A DNA stretch of 64,000 nucleotides from assembly GCF_040054535.1 (NCBI RefSeq), contig NC_090785.1, forward strand, positions 10,330,501 to 10,394,500, in the 5' to 3' direction. Within the stretch, counting starts at the first letter, position 1. The number at the start of each line of letters is the position of its first letter. Positions 37,395 to 52,000 of the stretch are shown one piece after another. The notes under the pieces were generated by a model, which saw only the letters and a list, made by a program, of their open reading frames with translations, made no database searches and was not told where the DNA came from. Source of the DNA: Antennarius striatus (lineage: Eukaryota > Chordata > Actinopteri > Lophiiformes > Antennariidae). A program made the position numbers and the translations under genes.

Positions 37395-40042
37395 GTGAGT
37401 CGTCTTATAAATGCCACCAGATGGTTGATGTAGAAATGGAGGCTTTCCTCCGTAGAGGGTGTACTGCGGTGTTGGCAAGGAGTGGTCACATCAACATCGA
37501 CATATCAGAAACACCAAAGCTAGCAAACATTTAAAGTTGATATATTCTCCTCTTAAAATAAATTTAAACTAGCTAGCTAAAAAAAATGGAGAACGTCGCC
37601 TAAATTGACTTGATTTGCTGTTTATCCGAGTAGAAGCTAACTCCTCCTGTAGGAGGCTAATCTTTTAGCAATGCTAACGCTAGCCTGGCTATGTGGGTTA
37701 TTGTGATGCTAACGTAGCAAGACAGCCGAACCAGGTCATGAGAGTGCTGAGCGAGCATTCGAGCCAACCGGCCTGATTTGATCTTCAGCGTTGTGTTTTC
37801 CGGGCATTCGCGTTCAAGCAGCCACCGAGTAACCCACAGCTCCAAACACGCCAGTCTTTGTTCCGCCAGTCATTTTATACACGCCGTGTTATTAACGTTT
37901 GTAGCCATCTCCGTTCGAGGCTCCTGCTCCACGTTGTTATTTTACACTACAGAACATTTTAATAACAGACTGGGGGTGGGGGTGGGTATTGGGGGGGTTC
38001 TAGGCCGTAGTCGTGTCAGCTGCTTCAGATGGAACGAGACGATTGGGGAGTTTCGACTCGGAACGCGAAGTTAACGTGATGGTCATGCGGGTTTCGGTTC
38101 CCTGGTTGTGTATATTTAGTGTTTACAGTGTGTTAATAACACAGTCATCATCCCTGTTCAAGTGTTCACTAAAACAGGGAAATCACGTCTATCTATCGGT
38201 TTCGAGTCCGGATAGAGGAGTGTTTTAAAATCAAACAATAAACCCGGTGTTTGTTTGACAAAGCATTTCGTCCTCTGGACCGCTTTGTGTTTCTGGTTCT
38301 GTTTCCACCGTGCTGCTTTTCCAGCTGTGCTTAGTGGGATTTTAAAGGCTGTCGGCGTGTGAACCTGTTGGGTGGGTCCTGTGTGAACTTGTTTTGTTAG
38401 GAATGGGTGGAGATAACTGTCAGGTTAGGTACTTCACAAATAAACTAGTTTTTCGTTGGAAACTTTACTTTCGTCAAGGCGATCCTGTGTCAGGGTTCAC
38501 ACCCCCGGGGTTCAGACCGAGTTTGAATCAATGGGGCAGGACTCCCAGTTAGGAAGTTCCACCATTAGTGACCCCCTGTGTCTGTGAACACACGTTTACA
38601 AATCTTTACTGGCGACTTGTCTCAAAGTGGTGGTTTGATTGTTTAATCATGCTCTCAATGCCCACTGCCATTGTTTGAGGTGTGCAGGTTAATCTGCTGA
38701 GAGCCTAACCTGTGTTTGTCTGCTGCATGTATGTTAGCGTCATGCTATGTGTTAGGGGGTAAATGGATTAGCGGACTAAGTCTTCAATCCCATTACTAGA
38801 CACATTCATCTTAAACCTGTGCTGATGGCCTCATGCTGACTTTTTTGCGAAGTGCAGTGTGGGTCGGCTCAAGATGGGCGTTTTGACAGTGAATGTGTTA
38901 TTTTAGTGAGAATCTTTGCAGGTGTAGGAATTCTTGCATCAAGGAGAGTTTCATCAAGTTGACAAAGACTGTGTTGTTGGTTGCATATAAGTCTGATCAC
39001 AGATATCCTCTGACGAGTCACACTGAGTGATGGCTGTAGAATCAGATGAACATGTGTGACTCATTGTGTGTCAGAGCTTGATCAGATGTTTGAGGTATGT
39101 GCGGGAGGAGGTTACATTTTATAATGTGTTCTGCTGATGTATGTGTTTCTCAAAGTGGTCTACTTGTACACGTTTTTAACATCTTTACTCAAATTTACTG
39201 AGCACATTATATTAAACACCAAAAAACAGTCTGAGGTGTTTTCACTGTCGTTTTATTTTGATAAAGGGACAAAAACCTGAACATAAGCAGTCAGCTAATA
39301 GAGAAAAGTCATTCTTGATTGTTTTTCAATAAAGCAATTGTATGACTATTCATTAGTTCAAACCACACTTTAAGTCAATATATAAAAAGCAATATGTGTC
39401 AACCCAGACATACTGTGTCTCATAGATTACATCTGAAGGTTCATGGATGGAGAACTTAAAGTGTCAAATGGAGAACATTATTATTTAAAGAGGAAGTGGT
39501 TTGTTGTCCTATGATCAACATAATGACCATGGCGGAAATAGCCACTGATGGTAGGTGGTTTCTTGGAGTATCAATACTATGAACTGTGGTTTTGTGCATG
39601 AGTACTTCTTTTGAAGAATTGGTTTTTGGTCCATTTAAGTAGCCACTGCATGCCTTTGCTCATCTCTGATATTGAATCCATAACATCCTGTTTCTCAGGA
39701 AGAGGGGAAGGGCAGGGGAGCAGCAAAGCTACTGCATCGATTGTTTTCATTGTTCAACGAAACTTGCCGCTGATTTTCAAGACCGAATGTAACAGCCGTG
39801 AAATGAGGAGAAGAGTGGCGACAGAAGTCAAAGAGGGAAGTGAACTCAAAATCACTTCCAGACGCATAAAAGGAAAGATGCACACTGTACTTGAACATGT
39901 TCAGTAATGTCGTCCTTGCTGTCAAGTCTCACATTCATGTGTTCATTCGCACAAATAAGCTCTTGTTCCTCCAACCTCCCAGACTGACAGCTGCAAATTT
40001 CTGTCTCCAACTGCTGCTGAACGCACGCACAGACTTGACACC

Positions 40043-40043
<1 letters not shown>

Positions 40044-40112
<69 letters not shown>
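40044..40112. repeat. (CA)n microsatellite in ctnnd1 first intron
   Basis: A pure 69-bp CA tract. The rest of 38.3-42.0 kb is non-coding intronic sequence. Confidence 0.96.
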
Positions 40113-40115
<3 letters not shown>

Positions 40116-41727
40116 ACATTCCATGTACACTTGCCAAAAAAAATCAACCACAGTTTATACTGTATATCATTTATCTCATTAGTGAAGTCAGATGCCATTT
40201 TTATGATAGATGAGCTTGGTGTTAGAGGTGAGCATGGAAATGATTATGTGTTATAAATGTCGGATAAGGGGAGAATTGTTTAGTTTGTTTTTCTGTGTTT
40301 GAATAATTATAAACGCTCAACTTTAAAGGAAACAGTGGTTTCTAATTTTAGCTTTCTGAAACGCTAAGGTTCCTCAGAGAATGAGTGGGTGGGCTGCTGT
40401 GTTGAATTGGCAGTGAGACAATGCTAGGAATGCGAGATAAGCTTTTAGTTTCTATTCAGCACTTCTTTGCATATCTCAAGGCATACTCCCCCCCCCACTC
40501 CTCCCTTTTTTTTGCCCCATTTATCCTCTGACTCCTGTGAAAGCCTACCTGTGTTGCCCCTGCTTTTGTTTCCAGCTCCTACTCTGCCTGTCTCTCTGTA
40601 ATGGATAGTATCAGCTCTTGTCCTGGCTATGACCATATATGGGCATGTGTGGTGCAGGACAGCAATGTGTGATTTGCCCAGGTAGGAGGCAAACGATGAC
40701 TCGGGGCCGTCAGAGCCTGAAGGTAAAAGAGAGTGAGTGACGTCATGCCTTCCTGTCAGTCGTTTGTAGCCCCTCTTCAAGTCACGGTGTTGGTTTTCAC
40801 AAATTCCTCCTTTGTTTTGTGAAACATGCTTCAACCATTCCTCATTTTCTCATCGGACCATCCCACTTTTTTCCCACACTGAGCACACCCTAAGCTGGGG
40901 GGGGGAGGTTAGGGTTGTGTGTGTGTGAATGTGTGTTACTCATTCATCTGACACACAAATGGGAAGAGGCAAATTCTGTAGGCTTAGAAATTTCCAAATA
41001 AAGGTTGTCGTAATGCTCTATCAAGGGGTGACATCATCTCGTCTGTCTTTTGTTTGCAAGAACATACTAACTGTCATAAACTCAAACCTGCTGACTAAAA
41101 TGTAAATGCAGGCCCCCATTTCTCAAATTACTGTTAACTTAAGCTCTCACAAGACTGTTGTTGGCTTGTTTCCTAAAGATAGAGAGGGATTCGTGGAGAA
41201 ACTGAAATTTGGTAGGTCCTTGTCTTCCTCGTCCAACCGGTCGTGTGTGTTTGACAATGCCTGGGTTTATTCGCTTTTGATGCAGGAGCTAATGGAGAGT
41301 CAGACTACCACAGAGGGCAGCAGATAAGGGGATCTGAGTCTTAACTTGTTTGCCTTTGATATGACAGTGTCTGCCTATCAGACCAAGGTAACAGAGGGAC
41401 ATGGGGGAGGGATGAAAAGCAGCCACTCAAAGTTGAGAGGACAAGAGCAGCAGATTAAAGGAGTTGGGCAGGCGATCAATGAAAAAAAGGATTATAGTGG
41501 ATAAAAGAGGCAAGATGGAACTGTAGAACAGGAGTTGAAGAAAAAACAATTATGGTCATTGAAAGATGTTACAGTATTTAAAACTTTCAGTTCAATAGCA
41601 TATCAATTTGTGATGAGAATGATTATATAAGAGTGTGGGAAAAGTTGATACAGATATAAGGTGGGTTAATATCAGTATGGTGAGGCTTCATAAAAGTTTA
41701 AATTACTGTAAATAATAAAATGTCACT

Positions 41728-41786
41728 GCATCGCGGAATTTCATTTTTGCGGGTGGTCCTGGAACGCATTAACCGCGAGTAAATTG
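41728..41786 (-). mobile_element. Fragment of the pogo/Tigger-like MITE
   Basis: Read on the minus strand, GGTTAATGCGTTCCAGGACC then AAATTCCGCGATG aligns with the left part of the MITE at 6420 (GGGTAATGTGTTCCAGGAAC then GAATTCCGCAATAG). Only about 60 bp remain. Confidence 0.5.
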
Positions 41787-42055
41787 GCCCAGACGGAGCT
41801 GCAGGCTGGTCAACTTTCCATAGCTAGCTGCCATTTGCAGACCAAATGTCGGGTAAATACAGGGTGTGTCTGAAAGCTGGAGCTACTGTTTGTGTCTTCC
41901 CTGCGTTTTTCAGCTTGTAGAGAAAATACATCTGCATTGGCACACTTGTATGAAATTCTCACTATGTTGTGGCTTTTCAGACAGAGGCTTCTCTCTTCAC
42001 CAAAAAAAACAACGTTTCCTTACGTTTCCCTCTGTGTCCGTCTTTCCTCCTACAG

Positions 42056-42173
42056 TCCATTGCTTCCTGTTTCTGGGCTTTGTGGTTTGGTGACATTCTA
42101 CCCATGAGCAACTAGAGCTCTACCTCTGACCTTGGTGTGATCCCTCACCTCTACTTCCAAACCACGCCCACAG
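42056..42173 (+). other. ctnnd1: Possible non-coding 5' exon of ctnnd1
   Basis: A 118-nt block bounded by a good acceptor (CTTTCCTCCTACAG) and a good donor (CACAG|GTGAGG), 0.9 kb before the first coding exon. It has no long reading frame. Mammalian CTNND1 has several 5' UTR exons and promoters, so an extra leader exon is plausible. Confidence 0.4.
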
Positions 42174-43065
42174 GTGAGGTGTCTACTTTGTTATTTTTCT
42201 CGAAAATGAGCTTTGAGTGTGTGCATGTTTGCATGTTTTGCTTTGCGTGTAGATCAGGAGAAAGCAAGTATGCAGTATTGTGTAGATAGAATGTTAAGTG
42301 TGGTGTGTTATTTCCAAGAGGGATAGAAAGTCATGATTTCCTAAACATCTTGGGACCGTAGAGGTTCTTTTGGAAAAAAAAAACCCCTGTAGATTTATTC
42401 TATATTGACACGATGAATACAGCGCATCAATGCAAGTAATGCAGTGATTTTTTTATCCAAAATCTGTCTGCCATTTTTAAATAATGTATTTTCTGATGTG
42501 TTGTGTGAGAATATAAAAAGCCTGGAGGTCCATGATTCCATTAGGAGGCTGTAGATTAAACTCTCCAAATTACTAATGACTGATTAGAATGGAAAGTTAA
42601 AAAGCTGGATTTTCATGCATAGTGTGGTTAACATTTGTGAGTGGGACATTCATCACTCGTCTTGTGATTATAGGTTCTTGAAGCGATCGTTGTTTGAATC
42701 GGTGAATCACAGGAATTCTAAAGAAATAAAACTGTACACGGCGATCAAACGAAGAGACCTGGGCGGGTTTGATGTTGAGATTTTAGTCTTGACCGTGTCT
42801 TCACTGAGGTTACTACCATATATATTCTAAGGCCAGAGGAAGTGATTCATACAGTGTCACTCACAATCTGTCAACAGGTAAATCAGATTCAAACCAAAAT
42901 ATAACACCATAGAATCAGCCCATAAGACAATGCATCTCTACTTTGTGTGGCGAGTTGTGTCTTTTCGTTAGACACCCACTCCCAGAGCTGTGGTGTTTGA
43001 GCACGTTGGATGTGTGTAACACCCCCCCACCCACCCCTCTTTCCCCTTGGGGCAGTGTAGTGTGT

Positions 43066-46000
43066 ATGGAGCAGTGTGAGAGTGCAGCGGCTCTGCTGGA
43101 GTCTGTCAGGGAACAGGAGGTGCAGTTTGAGCAGCTGACCCGGGCGCTGGAGGAGGAGAGGAGGAGGGTCGGCCTCCCTGCCACCAGCCCCTCAGCCCTG
43201 GGTCGCCCCCTCCCTCACACACAGGTAATTCTTTCCGGTGAACCCGGTCACGTCCATCCATTCCCTCATTTGCATTCACGGCTCCTGATTTCGACTTCCA
43301 TCCAATAGCCGGATCATCATTTCTCCGTCCGTTCTGGAATGGCTTCTCACTGAGCTCCATGCATCCGTCAGTCATCTTTCTCGCCCTCCTCTTCTTCACT
43401 AGTGCTCGGCAGATGTGTGTGTCATTAATTGTTGTTCTTTTCTACATTATCTCCTAAACCATCCAGCTTTTATCCCCACATTGTGCACAGCATGTGCATT
43501 AACCTGATATTTTCTGCCATTGACTGATTGCATCCTTCTGACAGAATGGAACGCTGAGAATGATTGTTTCAGTAATTCAACCCAATAACCACCTGCCTGA
43601 GAGCCTACTGGCTATCTGGGGGTCTTCAAGCATGTCTGTGACCCTTCATAAGCGTGTAGCTGCTCTCATGGTCCACATGCATGACCTGTGATTACAGGGT
43701 CGACATCTTGCACTGGTAATTCTCATCTCCAGTGCTGCAGCAGTGTGCAGTTTCAGAACAATCTGTACATACTGTACGTTTGGGTTCAGACTCGACCACA
43801 ACTGTGTGGTTGGAGTTAAAGTTGATGTCCTCCAAGTGTTTTTTTTTATACTTGAGTCTGCTGTTGACATGAAAATCACCATTATCTTTTCTGTTTATCT
43901 TTCTTGTCCATGTCCCTATAAATATTTAATTTGTTCCATACCATTATGCTGTACATAAAAATTTAATGCGATTGTGTTGCTATTAAATAGGCAGCGGGTT
44001 GTTATCGGGAGAACCTGATTTAAGAACATTAGTAATGATGAGAGTTTTCACAATCATCTCAATAAGCAATCAAACCCTAATGTGACCTCAGCGTGCGCCG
44101 ACTTCTAACACACTACCTACTAGCCATCATCACACACATTCAGCATGCCTACTGTGTCACTCACCTAAAGCACACGAAGACCCCCCCCACCTCGGTGGAA
44201 TCTCAGGTATTTTGCTTTGTTTCAGCATGTCCTGTCATGAAATGCTGCCATGCATGTGTCACATAATGCGGCATCCAGTGTTTGTTTTTTTTTCATTTTA
44301 AAATGGAATTTTTTTTTTCCCTGTCTAAATAATTTAACAAAGACTTGTGTGGTTCCAGCTCACATGACAATGTGTGATAAAGTCACTGGTATCCTTTCAT
44401 GCTGCATGATGTGAGTGATTTAACTGTGCAAATGTTGTTAAAGTTGGGTGTTTGGATGGAATAGCAGTCAATAAGCAGCTGTTTCCCGTGAACATAAAGG
44501 TTATTAAAGTTTATTTTTCAGTATTTAGCCATGTGCATTATTTAGAGAATATGTGAGCACATTGCTGGTAAAATGGAGTTTTTGTTGATGTATCTGTATT
44601 TTTTTTAAATGTGTTTAAGGTCACCTGTGGTGATTTTGAAGACTGCCGTTAGGATGATCTAATCACATAACTCATCCTAACAGCAGTTTAGCCGTCCTGT
44701 GTTTCAAACGTTTGTGTTTGGCCAAAGCTGCTGAAGGAGAATCTTACTGTGTTCTCAGGCCTCATTGTCAGCATTGTTGAACCCTCACTGAGTAGAGAAC
44801 GTGTTCTCAACTATCTCCGGCCTTTAAGGACATTAGATGAAATCTCATGTTTTGTCTCATTGAATCCTTGGAAATAACATTAGGTTCAGTTTTTAGTTAC
44901 TTCAAATACCGAGGAAAACCAACGTATGTGTTGTATTTCTATAAGCGGTCAGGAAGATAAGGGTACTTTTGTTTCTGCAGTTTCACAATGTGAACATTTC
45001 TCCATCACCCGAGCACAATTCTCGCTATACCTTTTTTTAGCCGACTGTCAGCTGGAGTAGAAATGTACCAGTACTCTTTTTGTTCTAGGAGCCAGTCTAC
45101 ACTTCCTTTTGCATCCTAATAACAAATCTGCCTCCTTGTGGACACACAGTGATATAAAATGCAATAACATACTGATACAAATTAAATGGGTGATAGATTT
45201 ATTTTTTGTGGTATTCATTCATCACAGTGAGCGCTGATGAAAGACGTCGTGATGAGACAGACTTACAGAGAAGCTTGGCCATGCTCTGATTTATTTCGCT
45301 GCTGTTCCATTTATGTTAATGTTGCATAAATGTGTTCCCATGAATTCTGAAGTTGCCCAAGTCCTACTGTGTGGCAGTTATGTACTACATAACAGAGTGT
45401 GGCAGGAAGTTGACGTGAGTGGCTACACTCGAAAATGTCGTCCTCATCTTGGAAGTGATTGAGAGATCCTGAACTCGCAGAGACAGTTTGGTCAGTAGTG
45501 AATGTGCTCTATCAGCAGTAACATCATCTGGCTGGTTTGCAGGAAGTTGACAGGGGAAGCTTGCTTTGGACCTCACTGTTATGTATTTCACTAAAAATTG
45601 TGTGTCTTTAGAATCCAACAGTATACGTTACACAGTTGTGTCTTTCTCTTTCATCCCAGAATGGGCATTTAGGGGAGGCAGACATAGAGCGATTGAAACT
45701 GACTGACTCCTACATAAACGGCACACAGGTATGGGTTTGAGTGTGATGTTGCATGTAAATATTTTCCGTGTATTCATGCGGTTGAGTCCGTGTGATTTTA
45801 AACATGTTGTGTCTCATACAGTACAGAATGGTTGACCCGGCGCACGGAGCTCTTGATGAGAGCTACACTCCCGAGGATGACTCCCAGGAAGTTCACTCCG
45901 TCTTTTCTGAAGAAGGAACGGCACGACGGCCAGAGAATGGGGTAAATGTTTCACACATGTACAATCGTATGATCAGCCAGGAAACAACGTCCCCAGTTTT

Positions 46001-49000
46001 TTTTTTACCCATATTATTGCTGTTAAATTTTAATATTGTGCTCTCTTCCTGATCATCTTTTAGATGAAGAAACCAATGTCACGCACGGTCCTGCCCCCTG
46101 ACTCGATGTCCATTGACGGGGGCTTGTCAATGACCGGTATGGGGGGCTACAGCGCTACGATGGACCGTCCTTACAGGCAGCCTGGAGTCGGAGACTACCC
46201 CACAGCAACAGTTCCCCGAAACTACCACTATGGCCCTGTGGGGGGTTACGATGATTACCGTGGAGGCCCCCCTTCAGAGGCGTACCCCAGCCTGAGCAGG
46301 GGCTCACACATGGACGAACGCTATAGGTAAGAGAGAGGGAGAGAGAGCTGTGAATGTTATCTTCAGTGGAATGTTTTATTTTGAATTTTACTTCGGCTTG
46401 TCTTATATTCTTTATCACAAAACAAGACCTTGAATCGTAACAAAGTTATGTAATAACTCGAAACAACAGATATTTTCAGCTCAACTTCAGATTTTAGAAT
46501 AGAGTAGACTGTTTCAGCGGTGTGGGACTTGATTTCTTTCTGTAAAACTACATCATATCACTGTGAAATGTTCTGGTAAAGGATGGGGGGCTCATTCATT
46601 GTGAGGTTAAATGTCTATATTATTCTATCCTCTTTAACTGAGCTGTCCGTAGAGTTAGTTCTCTTGTCATCAGGGAGTGGAGGGATAACTTCTCCATAGA
46701 GACAAAGTTTTTCATATGTATTGTTTTGTACTTTAAACAACACAAGCAACATACAATGAAGTTCCATATCATTCGAGTGATGGACCTACAGCTAGCTCCA
46801 AAAATCAGGTTCTTATACTTAGGGCTGTGATGATGTTCTCATTCCCACAATACTTTGGTCTACCTGTTGAGAAGGTGAGCTCAGTACCGTCACACCCACT
46901 GTTTTTTTTTTTTTTTTTTGTGTGTGTGCAGTTGTTTTTTGAGTGAAAGCTAAATGCGTGCATTTCGTCTGGTCTGTGCAGCAGAATCCCTGTCATTTTA
47001 TCTGGCAAGGCCAGCTTGCTTGCATGTCCTGTCACTGCTTACGTTTTGCCCCCCTCCCTGATTAGGAAGATGCCAGCAGCACCAATGCAAACCAGAATGT
47101 CCAGTCAGCATTAAAATAAAAACTGAAATGTTCCACTCCTTTTTAAAGTGAACTTATAGCAAACGGTACAGCTTAAACATCATGGAACAAATACAAAATG
47201 TTCTAACTTTAATGTCCCTCCTACAGAGGGTTTTGGAATGATGTATGCGTGTTCTGTTACTCTCTAACAAGAGCCACATTTCTGGTTAAGTCGATCCATG
47301 TAAAAGGAGAGCATTCAGAAGGGAGTCTGTAACAGTTTTGTTCTCTTTGGTCCTCTTGTTGTTTACCCAGGCCGGTCGATGGCTACAGGACTCTGGACTC
47401 TGGCTACCGGGCACCGAGCCGTCAGCAGATGGACCCGTACGCGGCGCAGCCCCAGGTGAGCCGGGGGATGAGGGCTCTTGGCTCGGCTTTGGAGATGCGT
47501 TACGGTCAGGGACACTTCGGTCTGGAGGATGACCAGCGCAGTGTGGGATATGATGACTACGGCATGGGCCCCCTACCCATGCACCCTGGAGGTTATGGTA
47601 CTATGCCACGCCTAGGACCTGGCCTTGGTGGTGTAGACAGGCGACGACTCAGGTAAAACACAAACATGTTAAATGCATTTCAATCAGACCGTGTGTGGAG
47701 CTAACCAGTGTTCTTTCCCCTGCATCGTGCAGGAGCTGTGAAGATACTTTAGATAGCGACATGGTGGCACCTGACCCTTATGCTTGGGGCATTCCAATGA
47801 CGATGGAGAGGGGGAGCATGGCTTCACTCGACAGCACGCTGAGGAAGGGCCCTCCCACTTCCTGGAGACAGCCCGAGCTGCCCGAGGTCATCGCCATGTT
47901 AAACTACCGTTTGGATCCTGTCAAGACCAATGCAGCCGCCTTCCTCCAACATCTCACATTTAAAAATGATAAGGTAAAGACATTGTGGCATTCAAATGCA
48001 GAATAGTGTATTAAGCAGATTTCTGTGTTTTAATAACATCAACTGGACTTGTTAGAAACAATCTGAAGATGTTGACCTGAAGAACCCTCAGTTCTCATTG
48101 AGCAGATGATAATCTGTATGAATTTTATTTGTCAAATTCTTGCTGTGAGCAGAATAAAAAATAAATTCGGTTTTGTGTCCAGGTTAAGTCGGAGGTGCGT
48201 CGCCTGAAGGGTATCCCCGCTCTGGTGTCACTGCTGGACCACCCCGGCAAGGAAGTGCACCACTCGGCCTGTGGAGCGCTGAAGAACATTTCATACGGGC
48301 GAGACCAAGACAATAAAATTGCCATAAAGAACTGTGATGGAGTGCCAGCACTAGTCAGGTTACTGAGAAAAACCCACGATCAGGACCTCACTGACACCAT
48401 CACAGGTATCAACGTCATGGTTGTAACATGAATCATTCCTTAGTCACTCTCTTATCCAGATTCTGTCTGTATTGAAAGTAAAAGTAATACCTCTGTCTCT
48501 CCAGGAACCCTGTGGAATCTCTCATCCCACGACTCTGTGAAGATGGAAATTGTGGACCACGCCCTGCATGCTCTAGCTGATGAGGTCGTTGTTCCCCACT
48601 CTGGTTGGGAGCGAGGGAGCAACGGAGGGGAGGAGAGCTGCAAACCACGCCATTTGGAGTGGGAGACTGCCTTGACCAACACTGCTGGCTGCCTTAGGTA
48701 CAAGTTCTCAATGGATTGAAATGAGTCAGTCCAAGAAGGAGAAATAGAGAATTATTTTTAGAAGAAAACCTATAATTATGGGCTTAACTTGTCCTCTCCA
48801 ACAGGAATGTGAGTTCAGAACGCAGTGAGGCCCGACGAAAGCTAAGGGAATGCACAGGATTGGTGGATTCACTCATGTACGTTGTCCAATCGCAAATCAA
48901 CCGCAAAGATGTGGATAATAAGGTACCTTAAGTTAGCTGAGAGGTTTTATCTTTGGGTCTTTTAAAAATATCTTTAAAGCATTGTTAAGTATTTTAATCT

Positions 49001-52000
49001 AGAATGAATTTATCCCCTTCCCTTATCTTTCTACAGTTGGTGGAGAACTGTGTGTGCCTCTTGAGGAACCTTTCCTATCAAGTCCACCGTGAAGTTCCTG
49101 GAAGTGAGCGCTATGTGGAGACCATTCCCGTCAACCAAGGGCCGGCCTCCTCCAACAAAGGTGGCTGCTTCGGCTCTCGGAAGGGTAAAGGTCAGTGTCG
49201 ACCATCGGAGCTCAGCGTGTAGTCACACCTGTAGGTCAGTTCTGTGTGCAACAAGGGAGAAATGATCCGTTTGAAGTCCGATCCGGTTCATGGTGACTTT
49301 AATAAGTAACGCAGACAGATTCAGCTGATTTGTCACTCTGAGGGATTGTTTCCCTGCATCATCAGCACATCATCAAGACCTGATTGGGGAAATCACATCC
49401 AGCTGAAGGACAAAAACTGTTTCAGCTTTTTTTAACAGAACAATAGCCTTTTTTGACAACTCTTGAAGTATTAGTCAGAAATACTTCCTGCTCTGACTGA
49501 GTGCATGTAAAGAGATTTGATAGATGGATGCTAGTGGATTTGAGCTTGGTGGTGGGAGCAACTTTGCTGTTTTTTCACACTCTACCACTGTCTTCCTCCT
49601 CTCCTTCTGATCCTTCTCCCATCTTTCTTCCCACCCTACTTCACCTCCCTGTTTTTTTCTCCACTGTGTTTAGATGAGTGGTTTTCCAAAGGTAAGATTC
49701 TCCCTTTGGTGTTCTTGTGAACTTTTGACCACTCTCATCACTCTTTAAACTAATGAAGATTAATGCCTCACTAGCAAAAATTTTGAAAGCATATCACAAC
49801 CAGCTCACAAGCATGACTTCTGGATATCAAGCCAACGACATTGCATGTTCACAAAGCCTGTTACACTCGCTGCATGGTTACATTTTACATAAAGATAGAT
49901 GTCTGTGTTGAATGAAGTCAGATGGACCTGTAGGAAAAGCTTGAAGACATTTCTCTTAGAAGCTTTGTTAGTTCTGAACAGCTGGTGGGTTCTAGTGGTT
50001 GAGGTTGTCATAATGAGTGTGGTTGAACCTATGGGCTGCAGCCCCCCCCCATCCCCCCAACCGTTCTGAACTAGAGAAGGCTCTTGGAATAGAGGTGTAA
50101 TGTCTCTGAGCTTTTCCTGCGTGACCACTTGACTTTATGTGACGCAGATCTACCATGACCTGGATGGACATTTCACATTAGGATATACAGCTTGAGTTTC
50201 AAAGACCAGAGAAGAGGACTGGCATTAACAAACTGTTCATCTCACCCATCTTTACTTAAGCCCTGTTATATCTTCAGGATAATATTTTATCTTCTCTTCT
50301 TTTTTTCAATTTGATGTCTTGCTTCAGGTAAGAAGGATGGAGACGATGGAACTGGAGACCAGGTTGACATTCCAAAGAGGACCACGCCTGCCAAAGGTAT
50401 GAGCAGCTCTCCTCACTTTTTCTAACTGATCGGTTTTCAGTGTAGTGAAATAAAAATCCCCTCACTTTAACATTTTATGTTTTTATTAGGTTATGAACTG
50501 TTGTTCCAGCCAGAGGTGGTTCGTGTTTACACATCCCTTCTCAGAGAGAGCCAGAACCCCTCGGTGTTAGAGGCTGCTGCTGGTGCCATCCAGAACCTGT
50601 GTGCTGGCAGATGGACTGTTAGTATCTTTTGTTAACAAAAACTCTGTTTTTGAATGAGATGTTAGGAAATCAAATGAGTAATATCATCAGATCAAAATGT
50701 CTCAATATGAGGAAGTTTAATCTGTCGTTAGTTGAATTCATGATATTGCTGTGTTGATTCATTTTTCCTCTCAATCCTTTTGTTCTTCAGTATGGTCGAT
50801 ATATCCGGGCCACCGTGCGCCTGGAGAAAGGTCTTCCTATGATGGCAGAGCTGCTCTCTCATGGCAATGACCGCGTGGTTCGGGCAATGTCCGGAGCGTT
50901 GAGGAACCTGGCCATTGACAATCGTAACTGTGAACTTCTTGGTAAGCATTTTGGTTTGTGAACCCAAAGAGAAAAACTAACGTAGCAAAAATATTTTAAA
51001 AAAAGAATAAAGTTCAGGTATTGTTCAGCATTCTATGCGCTTTAATAGGTGCATGCAAGTTTCTGAACTGAAGGGGTTTACATTTGCATCATTCAGATTT
51101 CCTTGCTTCACTGCCCGTCTCTCCTGCAGGCTTGCATGCTGTGCCGCACCTTGTTGCCAACCTGCCTGGAGGCCAGAGCCAGTCTGGACGCGCTCTGTCC
51201 GAGGAGACGGTGGTGTCGGTTCTGAGCACGCTTGCTGAGGTGCTAGGCAACAGACTGGAGGCAGCGAAGACCCTTCGTGCATCACAGGGTATTGAGAGGC
51301 TGGTGCTCATCAATAAGGATGGGTAAGTGTGTTCTGTGAGCTGAGAGAACAAGTATTCTGTATAATATTAAAAGATGTGGTAAAAATGAGAATTTTGGAT
51401 CTGTTTGTACTGCAGGAAGCGTTCAGACCGTGAAGTGCGTGGGGCCGGCCAGGTGCTGCAGCTTATCTGGGCTCACAAAGAGCTGCGCCGACCTTTAGAG
51501 AAAGATGGCTGGAAAAAGACCGACTTCATGGTCAACCTGAACCCGAACATGGGCACGACCAACGGCCCCAGCACACGAGCCAACGGCACCCACGAGGACA
51601 GCACCACGCCGCTGCTGGACAGAGGTGAGAGTGCAAGAAATAACGTGTGATTAGAATATTTAAGCAGTTAATCAGTGGTAGAACTCAAGCTGTGTTTTCA
51701 TTTTGTTTAACTGGATGGTTTCCTGTGTTGAAGGAGAAAAGAGGGACATGATTCCACTGAATGACCTCGGCCCTGGTTAGTACATTTGTTATCACTGCTG
51801 ATGAAGACATTGTAGCTGTGTTTGTCAGGATGAGATGAAGCATCGTGTTTATTTCCCCCCAGAGGCTTACTCTACACTGGACCAGAGGGAGAGGAGACAC
51901 ACTCTGGATGAATCCACAGACACTTTACCGGTACTTTATAATATCTCACGTCTTCTCACACACTGCTCACTTAACAACACTAACTCATCTCCTGCACCGC

